From Phanerodontia chrysosporium (lineage: Eukaryota; Basidiomycota; Agaricomycetes; Polyporales; Phanerochaetaceae), in contig MJGA01000040.1 of the NCBI GenBank assembly GCA_001910725.1, positions 62,001-126,000 on the forward strand: a DNA stretch of 64,000 nt, in the 5' to 3' direction. The notes under the pieces were generated by a model. It made no database searches. It was not told the DNA's origin and worked only from the letters and a program-made list of their open reading frames with translations. The translations under genes were made by a program, and so were the position numbers. Positions 44,484 through 56,545 of the stretch are shown one piece after another. Numbering within the stretch: the first letter of the stretch is position 1; the number at the start of each line of letters is the position of its first letter.

Positions 44484-45967
44484 ATGGCTCTGGTCGCAGA
44501 GCTGTACGATCTTGTCATCGACACGATCGGCCTACAACTCCTCGGAGGGACAGAGGATCCCTTACAAGTCTTGGACAGCCTAGCTGCATGCAGCCTCGTT
44601 TGTCGAGCCTGGCTTCCACGCGCCTCCGCATGGCTCCTCCAACGCGTGCTGGTGACCCGCTGGGGCGATCCCACAAAGAGGAGACTGGTGCAATTCCTCG
44701 CCATTGCGAATGAGTCTGCGCGGGTGCGGCGGCATGTAACGCTCCTCACAGTTTCGGACTACTGCAGCATCAGCGACGTCGAACGTCTCCTCGCTTTATT
44801 CCCGTACCTTGAGGAGCTCTTTCTCGACATCGGCACTCCTTTACCCGACCTCGTCGAGCCCTTGGGGCGTCCCCTACTCCAAAGTACATTCGTTCTTCGC
44901 GGGACGTTGCGGATTGGTGCTTGCTCGCCGGCTACCATCGCAAGAGTTCTCTCCCTTTTCTCAGAGATACAACACCTCCATATTCAGCACCCTGAAAGCG
45001 CCGGACAGGAGCCTGAGGACGATGATATGCATCTTCCCCAAATGCAATGTCTCCATGTTGGCCATCTTGTCCTGAAGGACATGGAATACCAGACCTGGTA
45101 TGTTCTCCGACGATACCTAATCCCCCAATCGCTACACAGTGCCAACTTTATTGGCGAACGAGGCCGATATTTCCGTGTCAGCCACATCTTTGACTTCTTT
45201 GGTCTGTTCATCTATCTTTCTTGCAAGAACATTCGTGCGTTGTCTTTTAATCTCGACCTTTTATATGATATTGGTGGGTTCTGAAGCACTCTTCGCAGAC
45301 CACTTCTCAGACGTTAGGTTATAGAGAACTCCTCCGTTATTCTCGAAGAACAGAAGACGGCAATGACTTATGATGTCTTCTCGACCTTGGCCAATCTAGA
45401 GGACCTCACGGTGGGACTCCCGGGCAAGCACCCTGCGGTACGTCAAACCGCTCTCTGCGCGTCCGTCCGATTCGGAGCGTTCATGCAAGGACCCTCTTGT
45501 AGCAGGCTCGGGGCACTCTCGACTTCCTAGCGCTGGCAAAGGTTGTCAGCGCCGTAAGACTTACGCTGCGGACCCTCTCAATTCACTTTGACCCAATCGT
45601 GCTGCCAGAGGCATGCGGCGTGTCGGGCGAACTTGCACCGCTTGCAGCCGCAATTGCCGACGCACCTGCGCTGCAGCAGGTTTCTGTCGTGCTCGTGCCC
45701 GGCATGATCTCTTCCCGGTACCACTATTATATGCAGCGCCATCACCCGTCGGTCAATGCGGACTGCTGCGCCCTGGACGCGCTGACGGACAACTTGTACT
45801 GGGTTGGTCCCGGGGAGGACGATGGAATTCGGCATTTGGAGACAATACACGGGTACAAGGGAGGGCTGCGGCCAAGATGGAGAGGCTCAGGGCAGTGCTG
45901 CTTGGCGGAACGAGAGAATGCTCGGTTACTCTGTGAATGTAGATGGAGCAATTTTGTGGTAGCATAG
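44484..45967 (+). CDS. F-box protein K
   Basis: Exons 44484-45273, 45325-45437 and 45506-45967 join in phase for 454 aa. It starts 'MALVAELYDLVIDTIGLQLL' and continues 'LAACSLVCRAWLPRASAWLLQRV', an F-box with a short insertion after helix 1. LRR-like strands follow: 'FPYLEELFLDIGTPL', 'FSEIQHLHIQHPE', 'LANLEDLTVGLPG', 'LRTLSIHFDPIV'. Donors are GTGGGT and GTACGT; acceptors are TATAG and AGCAG. The last 60 residues do not match the other paralogues. Predicted SCF adaptor, target unknown. Confidence 0.78.
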
Positions 45968-47430
45968 AAATCATTAGTAACGGCGTTAGAGTGACATAAG
46001 ACCGATTTACTTACCGGTCTTTCATCCAACGATAATCAACTTGCCGCAGTAAGTCAAACAATGAAGAACACTGACTTGCACCGGGAACGTGCTCGGCTAC
46101 CATGATATATCCTCTATGCTACGCTCGAATGCTTTGCTATTCGCCATTGTTTCGACTCCCTGCCTATGCGCAATCGGCCGTAAATCGGCAAGAAAAGTCT
46201 TTTCTACAAGTACCCTACGGACGGGGATGTCCACTACCCTGTAGCATGCCCTAGGGTAATCAATCTTGGCGAACGACTGCACTGCACGCTGCAGAAATAC
46301 TATCATTAATCGGTCTTTTAACGTTTTCACTGCAGAAATGGTGCAGCTCCCGTGCCTTCACATTCGAGCACTAAAATACCTGGCCCTATACACTGGCATA
46401 TGGTGCACCTTTGACTAAATCCACGTAATATTTGGCCAGAAAATGAACGAGAGGTGCCCTCTTTTAATGCACCTGCTCTGCGGGGACCAGTCTTTGAAAA
46501 GGGTCACACATCAGTCACAGCGAGATTTGAGCAGCCCGATGCCGCGAAACGGCCAGCGCCTCCGCCAGGTTTGGAAGGCTTCGTCACGCCATGCATCAAC
46601 CAGCTGTTCACGACTCTTTTCGTTTTAATCCACACCATCCACACGCGTCGCCTGTATAATACCGTAACAGAAGTCTTCTAGGTACGTCTAAACAGCCATA
46701 CAGAAATCCTGAATTATTTTGGCCAAGTGGAAAGTGCTGGGCACCGGTGTTTTCACGCGGAACACATTTAAAAAGACCCGATTAATGATAGTACCGTCAT
46801 ACTTCCCGCCATTCTGTACACCTTGTCGTCGGACCACTTACGGCATCGACCCCCCGTATCAGTATCAGCTCGCATTCGACGTCACTTCGTATATAAACCT
46901 GCAAAGGCACGCACGGTCACTACTGCCGTCAGCTCCAGCCCTGGCGGCGTCTCTGGGTCTGCTGTGGCCAGGTCTCGGAAGGGGAGAACTGTTCCACCTG
47001 ACCATCGGGTCCTTTGCGATTGCGTCCCGAGATGCGGGTGGAGGCACTAGCGACGGAGGCGTGGAAGGATGACTGCTGCTTGCGGTGAGTCTCCGCAGTT
47101 CTACCATGCTCGATGGCGTTGGGCGCGGGGGACCGTATGGGTCACACCGCCTCCGACCGTCATACGGACGTGCCCAGTGATAATGACGCGGCGTTAGGCC
47201 ACTGTCTGATTATTATCTTACAGGCCGGTATTAAAGGCCCGCCGCCAGATGGTGCGGATGCTGGAAGGATTGTCGCGCTCGGCCCTCAACTCCGCTCCCT
47301 ATCGCAGAAGAGAAGGACGACCCGGTCGACGATAGGTCGGTGCCCCACGCAAACTACGCGCCGCACGTTGACTGAGCTCTAGTATTTAGTCCAGCCGCGC
47401 ATCCCTTGAAGGCAACCTATACGACCCCGC
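45968..47430. other. Intergenic, no gene recognised
   Basis: 1.46 kb. Small frames at 46443-46681 and 46719-47072 lack domains and splice support. No RNA gene or mobile element is recognised. Confidence 0.45.
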
Positions 47431-48623
47431 ATGTCCTCGAATATCGCTACCTCCTGCGCGTCCTGTCTCCCTCCCGAACTCCTCGACCTCATCATCGACG
47501 AGCTTCAGCATGACAAGTCGTCGCTGACATCCTGCTCGCTCGTCTGCAAGGCATGGCTCCCCCGCAGCTCCGAACATCTCTTCGGATCGTCGCGCATCTC
47601 CTGCCTACCATCATGGTCATTCCTCCTGGACTTCCGCACCCTGCTGTCGTCCTCCGTACGCGTGTCTACGCATATCCGGCACCTCAAAGTGAACGTCATG
47701 CCCGAGAGCGCCGAGGCAGTCGCGAGGCTCGCCGAGCACCTGCCGTCGCTCGACTCGCTCTCGCTCACGGGCATCGGGCTCTTCCGCGACACCAGCTACT
47801 TCCCTCGTCCGGCGCTCCGGAGCACCGGACGCGCCCTACAGCAGCTGCGCGCGGCGTGGCTCCCTGCGGACCTCATCGCCAGCTTCCTCGCGCTCTTCGC
47901 GACCGTCGACACGCTCGACGTCCGCTTCGGCGAGCGCGCCGAGCGCGACTTCCGCCACCAGGCACACGATGTGCGGCACCTCGTCCTCAAGGCCGACTCA
48001 GAGCTTGCGCTGCTCGACGTAGCCAGCCTGGTCGACCCCCAGACGCTGCAGAGCATGGTGCTTGACCTCGGTGGGACATATTACCACCAGGTCGCGGCAG
48101 AGCGCGTCCACCAGCTACTGCAGTTAGCGGGCAGGCACCTCAAACACTTCGAATATGCGCAGCCCATCGGTGGCTGGGCTGTTCCCCCTGATGGTGCGTC
48201 TTGTCCCCCCTTCGCTCGCCTTGTACCGATTCGCTCTCTGCAGGACTCCCAGCGCTAGCTGCTTGCTCACTGCTGGAATCGATCACGATAACCACTCCGA
48301 AGGTCGCGCCGTTCAGCATGCGTCTCTGGCTCGAGACACTCGTTTTCCTCAAGTCGCTGCCGCCCCAGACGCAGCGCGTCCGCCTCGTCACCAGCTGCCG
48401 CGGCCTTGCTAGTGGCGAGACAGCCTTTCGCGACTTCTTACGTGACCTCGATTGGCAGGCTGTAGCGCAGGCCCTTGTGCACTGTCGCCTCCTTGACCGG
48501 CTTGAGATTGCTGCCCTCGACTGCTTCCATCATTCTATCTCGTTTGGAGATCAGGCGCAAGCTCGAGAGGCGGTGCTCATGAATATGCCGGCGTGGCTCA
48601 GGAGCGTTACGTCGTTCGTGTAG
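47431..48623 (+). CDS. F-box protein J
   Basis: Exons 47431-48193 and 48244-48623 join in phase for 380 aa. The N-terminus is 'MSSNIATSCASCLPPELLDL', then 'IIDELQHDKSSLTSCSLVCK' and 'AWLPRSSEHLF'. LRR-like strands follow: 'LPSLDSLSLTGIGLF', 'LQQLRAAWLPADLIASFLAL', 'VDTLDVRFGERAE', 'LLDRLEIAALDC'. The C-terminus is 'MPAWLRSVTSFV'. It is an inverted paralogue of gene I with the same intron site (donor GTGCGT). No lesions and a clean ATG. Predicted SCF adaptor, target unknown. Confidence 0.85.
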
Positions 48624-48743
48624 GATCGGATTACACTGTTCAATGTGCACCGATCAGGATCGTCTGCGTTGTCGAGACGAGAAGACAGATGTATCGGTCC
48701 ATGTGGGGCATACGGAGAGGTACTGTATTGTTTGCTAATGGTA

Positions 48744-49854
48744 CTATAGTTTATGGCGTGTGGGGAAGTGCAGGATTGTGCTCAGCTGCGGTGATAACAC
48801 AGTACGGATGTGTTGTTGCATCTCATGCGACACCGGCGTAGATGAGTCCGCTGCAGTATACTCGATATCAAACCTCTCCAGCTGTGCGTGGTCCTCGAGA
48901 TCCACTACAAGCCTCCTCCAATCTTCATCGCCCCATGTACCGTCGCTACGCACTATCAATCGTAGCTCTCGCAGGCTGGACGGGCTGGCGCGGATGAGAT
49001 GGTGGGCCATAGACCATGTATCCCTACGTGGCAGCGTCAGCGTGAACGCCACAAGCCTTGTGCATGAATCGAGAGCATGGACTGAGTTACGGTGGTCTGC
49101 ATCAGCGCGGCGGACAGTCCACATACGTGTAACGCTTACCGGGCAGAGTCGGGGCGAGCGATCGCGGCGGCAGCTGGAGCGACAGGCGACGCAGATTCCA
49201 GCCGTACGTCTGCAGGAACCGCTCGAGGTCGTACGCGTTCAGGCTCGGTGCGTCGACGGCGATGTCGGCGCTGGTCAGAGACGACGGCTGGAAGAGCTGG
49301 CACATGCTCGCGAGCCACTGCGGCCGCGTGCGCACACGGAGGGCACGCACGCGCCCCGCGTTCCGCGGCGCGTTGACGCTGCCCTCGACGTACGGGCCTT
49401 CGAGCACGACCTCGCCAACCGTGTCGAGCATTTCCAGTACGCACTCGATGAGGTCGAGGTGTATGAAGTCGAAGCGGAGCGTCGCGAGCTGCCGCTTCCG
49501 GATTGCCAGCGGCAACGCAGGGCGGGGCGCAAAGGACTGGAACAACCCGGAGAAGCGGAGGGACTCGAGGCGAGGAAGGAGCATCGTAACGGTGTGGACG
49601 TGCACCGGCATGATGTACGTCGACATGTCTCCGATAATGACAAAGTCGACGATTGCGTGCGATAGACGGTTTGAGGAGCGGAGGCACCTAATGCAGTCCG
49701 AAAAGCGACTCGTCGTAACAGAGATGCGGTGGAACAGATACTTCGTGCACCGCTGCACCATGGATTTGCATACCACAGAGCAGCTGTGGAGAGACCAGCG
49801 GTCATCTTGCAAGAAGTCGACGATGACATCGACAAGCTCCTGCGGAAGTGACAT
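48744..49854 (-). CDS. F-box protein L
   Basis: Exons 49140-49854 and 48744-49096 join in phase for 355 aa. The chosen ATG (49854) lies in a good context (GACC-ATG) and opens 'MSLPQEL' followed by 'VDVIVDFLQDDRWSLHSCSV' and 'VCKSMVQRCTKYLF'. An in-frame ATG at 49908 would add 18 residues. LRR-like strands: 'LPRLESLRFSGLFQS', 'QLATLRFDFIHLDL', 'LRRLSLQLPP', 'LRELRLIVRSDG'. The C-terminal exon differs from other paralogues and ends 'HFPTRHKL'. Predicted SCF adaptor, target unknown. Confidence 0.82.
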
Positions 49855-50287
49855 GGTCGCCTGGGAGTTGTATACGGACGAATGGTATGGTTGACGTAGT
49901 ATGATCATCCTGCAGGCTGACAGAAATGAGCTTTAGCTGGGTTGCACTAGGGTTAATTCAATCGTGGCACCTTTGAGCTTAGGATCGCTCGAAGCGTGAG
50001 GTCCTATCCAGCCTCTTCAGTTTGTGAGAGGAATCCACTGAGGTGGGTGCAAGACCCGTTTCAAACCGTTGCAACGTGCCCTGAATAGGAGCGGATAGTT
50101 GGCAGGCCTGAGAAAAAAAGGGTCTGGGCTGAGAACATGGCATATTGAGCACAACGGCGGTAAGATGCCTCTTTCTCCATAATCCACGGAAGTCACTAGC
50201 TCATAGAACGGACGTTATCAGTAGTGACTCGGAGGATCCAACGTACACGATATTAAATTGATAATAGCATGACGCACAAAAGTATGT
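49855..50287. other. Intergenic, no gene recognised
   Basis: Promoter side of gene L and the 3' flank of the tRNA gene. Confidence 0.4.
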
Positions 50288-50293
50288 CAAAAA
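50288..50293 (-). terminator. Pol III terminator of tRNA-Val
   Basis: A run of five T on the minus strand begins 1 bp after the tRNA 3' end. Confidence 0.7.
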
Positions 50294-50367
50294 TGAGTCG
50301 GCCCAGGTTCGAACTGAGGACCTTCTGTGTGTTAGACAGATGCGATAACCAACTACGCCACCGACCC
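50294..50367 (-). tRNA. tRNA-Val (AAC)
   Basis: 74 nt on the minus strand. The acceptor stem GGGTCGG pairs with CCGACTC (one G-T), with discriminator A. The A box is in TGGCGTAGTTGG. The anticodon stem TCTGT/ACAGA flanks the loop CTAACAC (anticodon AAC, valine). The T arm is CTCAG-TTCGAAC-CTGGG. No intron and no encoded CCA. A TATATAA motif lies just upstream and a T5 terminator just downstream. Confidence 0.93.
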
Positions 50368-51539
50368 GTTATATACTTTGGGCTTCTCCTCACCACATCG
50401 ATTCTACCACGGTTGCCAACGCTGCGACCTTGGAAGTGCAGTCAGGCCGCATTGATCATTAGTCTCCTGAAACAGATGTTATATCTTTGATATAACGTCT
50501 GTTACGAATTGAACGCCGTTGGCAGGAGCCCTAAACTCCGAGGTAGAACTGCCACCAAGGTGTCCTGTGCCGAACGTGCCGGCGTGCCGAGTCCGGCAGT
50601 ATTGGGCGCTCGTCGGTATGCCGAAGTGCGCACAGTAAAGTCGTGTAGAGTAGCATAGCAAGCAAAAGTCAATAAATTAACATTGCACACCATTCTCACA
50701 ATGACAGACACAAGAGGAACCCGTAAGAAGGCCAAGAATGAGTCCGAGAGGTTACGGGGGGATACAATAAGGGATTGTTGATGAGCGGGCGCGAGGCTGA
50801 CGCGCGACATGCGCGGCGGGCATACGCATGTCAGACCCCTGACACCGTGGACCTGGTGGACTCTTTGCTGCAGTCGCTGGTTGCCCCGCACCTCCTGCCT
50901 CGGTAGACCCGTTCCACCGCACCATTCCTACGTGAGCTTGCTGTGTCAGACAGTGAGCAAATGCTCTCGGTGATGTATGCCATCTCCTGTCATATTCCCT
51001 GCGATATATGAGGGTAGCATATGAATACAGGGTCAAGGATGCCATGCCCGTTGTCCACGTCGCTCCCTCCTGCCTAGACCTGTGCACTTGTGTCTATTAA
51101 GTTCGTAGCTACTTCACAAGTAAGTCTACGAAATCTTGACATCATTTCCAACCGAAGCTGCAGTGCCTGGTAACTGGACCCTCGACTTGGATCTGCGTGG
51201 CCATGATGCAACCATGTCTTCATTTGGGGTTAAGACTGAGTGTCCATCCGCTCTGGTATCAAAAACGTTGCTAGGTGTAGAAAAGTCTCGAGAATAAGTC
51301 AGGATCGGAGCTGGTGAAGGCACATATGCTGCTTTAGTTGAGAACTTCTTCTGTGGTTGAGCTGTCCTTGGTGGTATTGCGGGAGGAACAGTTGCAGACA
51401 GTGGAAGAGGTGCAATGGGCGGCACACTCGGTGGTTCATTGTATGCATTAATATACGGCCGAATTGAGGTTGGCACCATTAAACTTGCAGATGAGCCGTG
51501 CCAACTAGCTGTGTCACTATCGTGACTGCTTAGCTCAGA
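50368..51539. other. Intergenic; possible Pro-rich exon at 51126-51479
   Basis: A minus-strand frame at 51126-51479 (117 codons, Pro/Ser-rich, 'EPPSVPPIAPLPLSATVPPA') lies directly downstream of the membrane protein gene and could be its terminal exon. I could not find a donor/acceptor pair that keeps phase. The rest shows no gene. Confidence 0.35.
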
Positions 51540-53425
51540 CTATCTTGGTACCAACAATGATGATATGCCAAAGCCTGCACTGGCCGTCTGACGCTCTGGC
51601 TCCAGTTTCAACTGGGAGAGAAGGTTGATGAGGACATCAGGAATATCATGCTGGTCGTTTCCGAGTCTGCGAAGCCGTCGTAGGGCACGGTGCGCAAGCG
51701 ATGAGACTCTGGCTGAATCATCCTGTATGACACGATGGCGCATAGCGGAGCCTAATGGATAAAATGGAGCTGGGATCTGGTGCACCGATTGTGGTAAGGC
51801 GGAAGCTATTAAAGTCCAGTCGTGTGCTGGATCGGATCTTCCAAATGTGCGCAGGATACCTGGTTGTGCTAGAACAAGGCACAGCGAGACGACGTTATGC
51901 TGTCGAAGAAAGCCGACATCTTCTGTACTTGAGTGAGCACATTTGAGGATGAATCTCCAGAGATCGAGGAAGATGGGGCGCAGTGATTGAACTTGGATAT
52001 CATCCATTGTCATATCGCGGAGTGTCTCCTGCAGAGTGCGACAGCGGGAATTGAGCACGTCCCCTGTTATAAAGGCCCTGTACAGTTGCAGAGCACCCCA
52101 ATGAGGTCAGGGGACTGCCCGATAGCTGCCATAAGCTTTGATGCCATGGGCACGTACGGCTCCTCACCAAGGTGGAGGCTGATCGTACCATCATCTCTGA
52201 AAGCACGATGTGTTCAAAATGGTATCGAGTACTGGTTGAGACTGTTGTATTGAGGTATGGGCTGGGCACGTGTTGTGGGATCGGCGCTGAGAAGAGCAGT
52301 GAGGAGCATTGTGGTCGCTTCCTCCACGTGGGGCACGAGCTGTTCGCCACGGCTGTCTGCACACCAGAAGCTCTGTAGGAGCACCTGGATTACAGCTCGT
52401 TGTAGTACACCAACGTCACGCGCACTGTGTGGCTTGAATTGAAGGTGATTCCAGTCTCGAGCAATAATGGCAGAAGGTGTATCAAGGCTTCGGGGCTTGC
52501 GGGCAGCAAGGGCAGTCCATACAAGGCTGATCACATCCCGTATATCCCAGCTGCGAGTGAGAGGCCTTGCACATTGCAGAAGTTTGGCAAGTGCTGTGTC
52601 GCTTGAGAGGATGGTGAGCAAGGGCGGGGGAAAGTCTCTTGCCGAGTCTGAGAACAGTACAGCCACGGCATATGCTGGCCACAGTTCTTTCGGCACCAAA
52701 TATGAATCTGCAATCTCTATGTCCCACTGAAGATGCATATTGAGAGTGAGGCCTGTCAAGCCCACCAATCGGTCCCATGCGTTTTGTGACAGCGGGTGTA
52801 AGTCAAGAAGGCCATTCACATGGAAGCCGTGGGGATGAACGACAATGTTATCTGACTTGGCTTCTCCGATCCGATGTTTTATGCACCCAAGGATAAAGGT
52901 CATCATAGACATAGGGGAGATATGGGTCTGACGAAGCACCTCAGACATTGTCTCGAGCATTAGGCCGTCGTCGATAAGAACTCTGTCGACCGATAGAAGG
53001 AGCTCATGGACCTTGTAGTCTTGTCTAACAGCCTCCTTCTCCTCGTCGCCAATTGCTCCTCCCGCCCTGTCCAAGGAGCGAGTGAATTGTCCCAGAAGTG
53101 AAACACAGAGCCGTGCCAGCTTGAGACTTGCTAAGCCGATAACTCGGGAGAGCGCAAGAAAGGGTAGCGATGCCTGGGCCAAGATCATGAAAGGGATAAG
53201 AGGGATGAGGAGGACAATCCGCAGGGGAAGGGACTTGAACACTTTGGCCAGCAGACTGCCCAAGCGATCGAATCTGGTAGCCGTACGATGATGGATTGAC
53301 AACTTGGGATAGGTATGCGCGGCGCGCCGCACAGTGAGAAATAGGTCTGTGCCAACCCGCCATATCGCCCTGAGTATGTGCCTTCCAGCCTGTAGTATGC
53401 CTTTGAGTAGGGTTACTTTATACAT
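51540..53425 (-). CDS. Membrane-anchored orphan, possibly DUF6535-like C-terminal part
   Basis: Exons 52233-53425, 52097-52196 and 51540-52028 join in phase. Two hydrophobic segments follow a basic N-terminal region ('LRIVLLIPLIPFMILAQAS' and 'LASLKLARLCVSLLGQF'). After them comes a long alpha-helical soluble part ('VHELLLSVDRVLIDDGLMLE', 'LHPLSQNAWDRLVGLTGLTL', 'LSQLKLEPERQ'). Two membrane helices followed by an armadillo-like helical tail are typical of basidiomycete DUF6535-type proteins, but I cannot confirm the family. The segment before 53425 ends in a strong acceptor (TTTTTCCAG), so N-terminal exons lie upstream. They would run into the 947-bp duplication and may be lost. One intron (52197-52232) is only 36 bp. 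GC content is lower than in the F-box genes. Confidence 0.5.
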
Positions 53426-53610
53426 CTGGAAAAAGCCTCCGTGTCAGACCTGCGTGCCAGCAATACATACCGCTCAGACCTGTCAGGCCGACGAGACCGT
53501 GCGCCTCGCAGTATGGCGCGGTACAGACCACATCAGTTCATACCACGTCGCTCTGTATTATCCGTAGACTATGGACTCCGTGTGGTGAGGTTCTGGATGT
53601 CCAGGTATAA

Positions 53611-55504
53611 TTACGATTTCTGAATGTAAATGAAGAATCGTTCTTTCGGCGACTGGGCACTTTGGAGCTTTTGTACACCGTTACGAACTTTGGCCGAAGG
53701 TGTGGGAACTTTTGTTGTAGTCCCATTACATTTGGCCATCAATCTGAGGTTAGGGTTCATTACAAACTTTGAAGTAAATCTTTCTCGATTTTTATAGCCT
53801 TTTATACTGTGTTTCAGAACATGCCCTTGTATATAGCATGACTATAGACCTTGGGCTACCTATTGGTATCCATGAAAATATGCTATGCCTTGAGCTCACT
53901 GTTCACCAGCGTGCTCAATATCGGGCGCTTACTACATCTGTGAGATAGACTCAATCTCAAATGTGGCAACACCATAATGATTTGTATACAGTTGAATAGA
54001 GCTGAATGAGAGGATTCCGAATATATATATATCATAAGGATTCCTAGTTGTTCTGAGGTGGATGGCCCTGGTACAAGTTATTGGATACACTTTACTAGAC
54101 GCCCATGGTCAGGGCCACGTAAGTGCTGCCTATTCCATTGACGCACTACCTCAACATGACCGCCAACACTGTGTACACCACGGATGTACAACAGCATCTA
54201 TTTCCCGCTGAACTATACAATCATATGTTCAAAATGCTCAACCCATTGGTGGAAGAAGATCGACTCTGCCTTCGTTCCCTTCTCCTTGTCTGCCACCATA
54301 TCTACCATATTGCCTTCCCCTACGCATATGAGAAAGTCACTCTGAAGGGCAACCATGATCACCGAGACCCCTTTCAATGTCACCAAGCCTTTCTGTCACA
54401 GAAAACCAGTGTCCAATTCTGCAAGGCTATTCGCTACGTCACATTCTCAGGTGTTCAAGCAATCAACCTTCACGACACAACATTGTACTGCCCTCTCTAT
54501 TCCTGCACACTTGCCTACCTCCTTCAGCTTCTGCCTCATATCAAGGAGGTTATGCTATTACGATTTCTGAATGTAAATGAAGAATCGTTCTTTCGGCGAC
54601 TGGGCACTTTGGAGCTTTTGTACACCGTTACGAACTTTGGCCGAAGGTGTGGGAACTTTTGTTGTAGTCCCATTACATTTGGCCATCAATCTGAGGTTAG
54701 GGTTCATTACAAACTTTGAAGTAAATCTTTCTCGATTTTTATAGCCTTTTATACTGTGTTTCAGAACATGCCCTTGTATATAGCATGACTATAGACCTTG
54801 GGCTACCTATTGGTATCCATGAAAATATGCTATGCCTTGAGCTCACTGTTCACCAGCGTGCTCAATATCGGGCGCTTACTACATCTGTGAGATAGACTCA
54901 ATCTCAAATGTGGCAACACCATAATGATTTGTATACAGTTGAATAGAGCTGAATGAGAGGATTCCGAATATATATATATCATAAGGATTCCTAGTTGTTC
55001 TGAGGTGGATGGCCCTGGTACAAGTTATTGGATACACTTTACTAGACGCCCATGGTCAGGGCCACGTAAGTGCTGCCTATTCCATTGACGCACTACCTCA
55101 ACATGACCGCCAACACTGTGTACACCACGGATGTACAACAGCATCTATTTCCCGCTGAACTATACAATCATATGTTCAAAATGCTCAACCCATTGGTGGA
55201 AGAAGATCGACTCTGCCTTCGTTCCCTTCTCCTTGTCTGCCACCATATCTACCATATTGCCTTCCCCTACGCATATGAGAAAGTCACTCTGAAGGGCAAC
55301 CATGATCACCGAGACCCCTTTCAATGTCACCAAGCCTTTCTGTCACAGAAAACCAGTGTCCAATTCTGCAAGGCTATTCGCTACGTCACATTCTCAGGTG
55401 TTCAAGCAATCAACCTTCACGACACAACATTGTACTGCCCTCTCTATTCCTGCACACTTGCCTACCTCCTTCAGCTTCTGCCTCATATCAAGGAGGTTAT
55501 GCTA
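53611..55504 (+). repeat. 947-bp perfect tandem duplication (2 units)
   Basis: Unit 1 is 53611-54557 and unit 2 is 54558-55504. All blocks I compared are identical over the full unit at an offset of exactly 947. Each unit carries the intergenic promoter (including a TATATATATAT run) and the first 134 codons of F-box-like gene M. Only unit 2 continues into the rest of the gene. Confidence 0.92.
54156..54719 (+). pseudogene. Truncated 5' copy of gene M
   Basis: Identical to the first 134 codons of gene M. At the duplication junction (54557/54558) the frame runs into duplicated upstream DNA and stops after about 53 unrelated residues (187 codons in all). The F-box-like helices and first LRR strands are present, the rest is missing. 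Confidence 0.85.
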
Positions 55505-56545
55505 TATGGAGTTCATTGGTCAGATTGTTGCGCTTCCTTTCACCAATCTGGTCTCGAAGAGCAGCCTGTTCTTCCAAAAACCACAAAGCGTGTAGTCTTT
55601 CAAGGAGTCGTCTACAGGTTTCATACCTGGCAACGCATGGCAGACATGTTTTACACCCCACCCTCAAATCCACCTTCTTCTTTGCCTGCTTATGCACTGC
55701 TTAATATTACCTATGCCAACATCCATCATTTCTATGATGTGCTTGAGCCTGGTGGTCTACACATCACCCTTTCTCCTTTTCCAAACAAATCGTCCATCAT
55801 CCTCATCTGTCCTACTGGTCAACTAGCAGCACAAGCATTGCGGACCATCAATGTCTATACTCTAGTTTGCATCACACTATCCGAGCAGGATGCAACGGAT
55901 ACGCAGCTAGCTTTGGAAGCTTTTCTAAGGTGGAATTGCTTATATTTAACAAGACTTGATATTGGATTTGAGGATTATATCAGTATGTGACTCATGTTCT
56001 CTTTTTTTTCTTCTTTTTTTACTAACTATATAATTGATAGTGCCTGCTTCAATGCTTGATGCACTGAAGTTGTGCAAAGGATTGAAGGCGTTTGGTATAG
56101 GTTTCAATGTATCCGAATTGGTTGGCCCTGCAAACCACCAGCTGTATGCCCCTGTTGAAGGCTATATTCGCTGTATGGCCTCTCTTCCTCCAGACATCCT
56201 GCATATCCGGCTTCATTTTTTCTGCAATGGAATAACTTCAAGTCGCATACGTTTTTTCCTCAAGCACATAGAATGGAAGCTATATCTCCAATGCCTCACA
56301 CAATTCAAGCAGCTGGAGAGCTTGCATATAATCGTAACTGGAATCCATTCCAAGGAGGTGTGGTACCCTTCAAGTGCTTATCATGATATAAGACCTTATC
56401 TTCAGGATGTATTTAAAGGTATGTTAGTCTGTTACAAATTGTTGGGTGTCTGTGATCTCACTGCTTATGTGTTGCTTTAGGTGTTGCAAACAGAATACGA
56501 TTTTCATGGAAACTCTCTTTATTTGATTTATGTAAATTCATGTAA
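55103..56545 (+). CDS. F-box-like/LRR protein M
   Basis: Exons 55103-55982, 56041-56418 and 56481-56545 join in phase for 440 aa. The N-terminus 'VQQHLFPAELYNHMFKMLNP' followed by 'LRSLLLVCHHIYHIAFPYAY' is F-box-like with a longer loop. LRR-like strands follow: 'LLQLLPHIKEVMLYGVHW', 'ALRTINVYTLVCITL', 'LYLTRLDIGFEDYI', 'FKQLESLHIIVTGI'. Codon use is more AT-rich than in genes A-L, so it belongs to a different lineage. The start is the first ATG in the open frame. Its promoter and first 134 codons are duplicated upstream. Confidence 0.72.
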
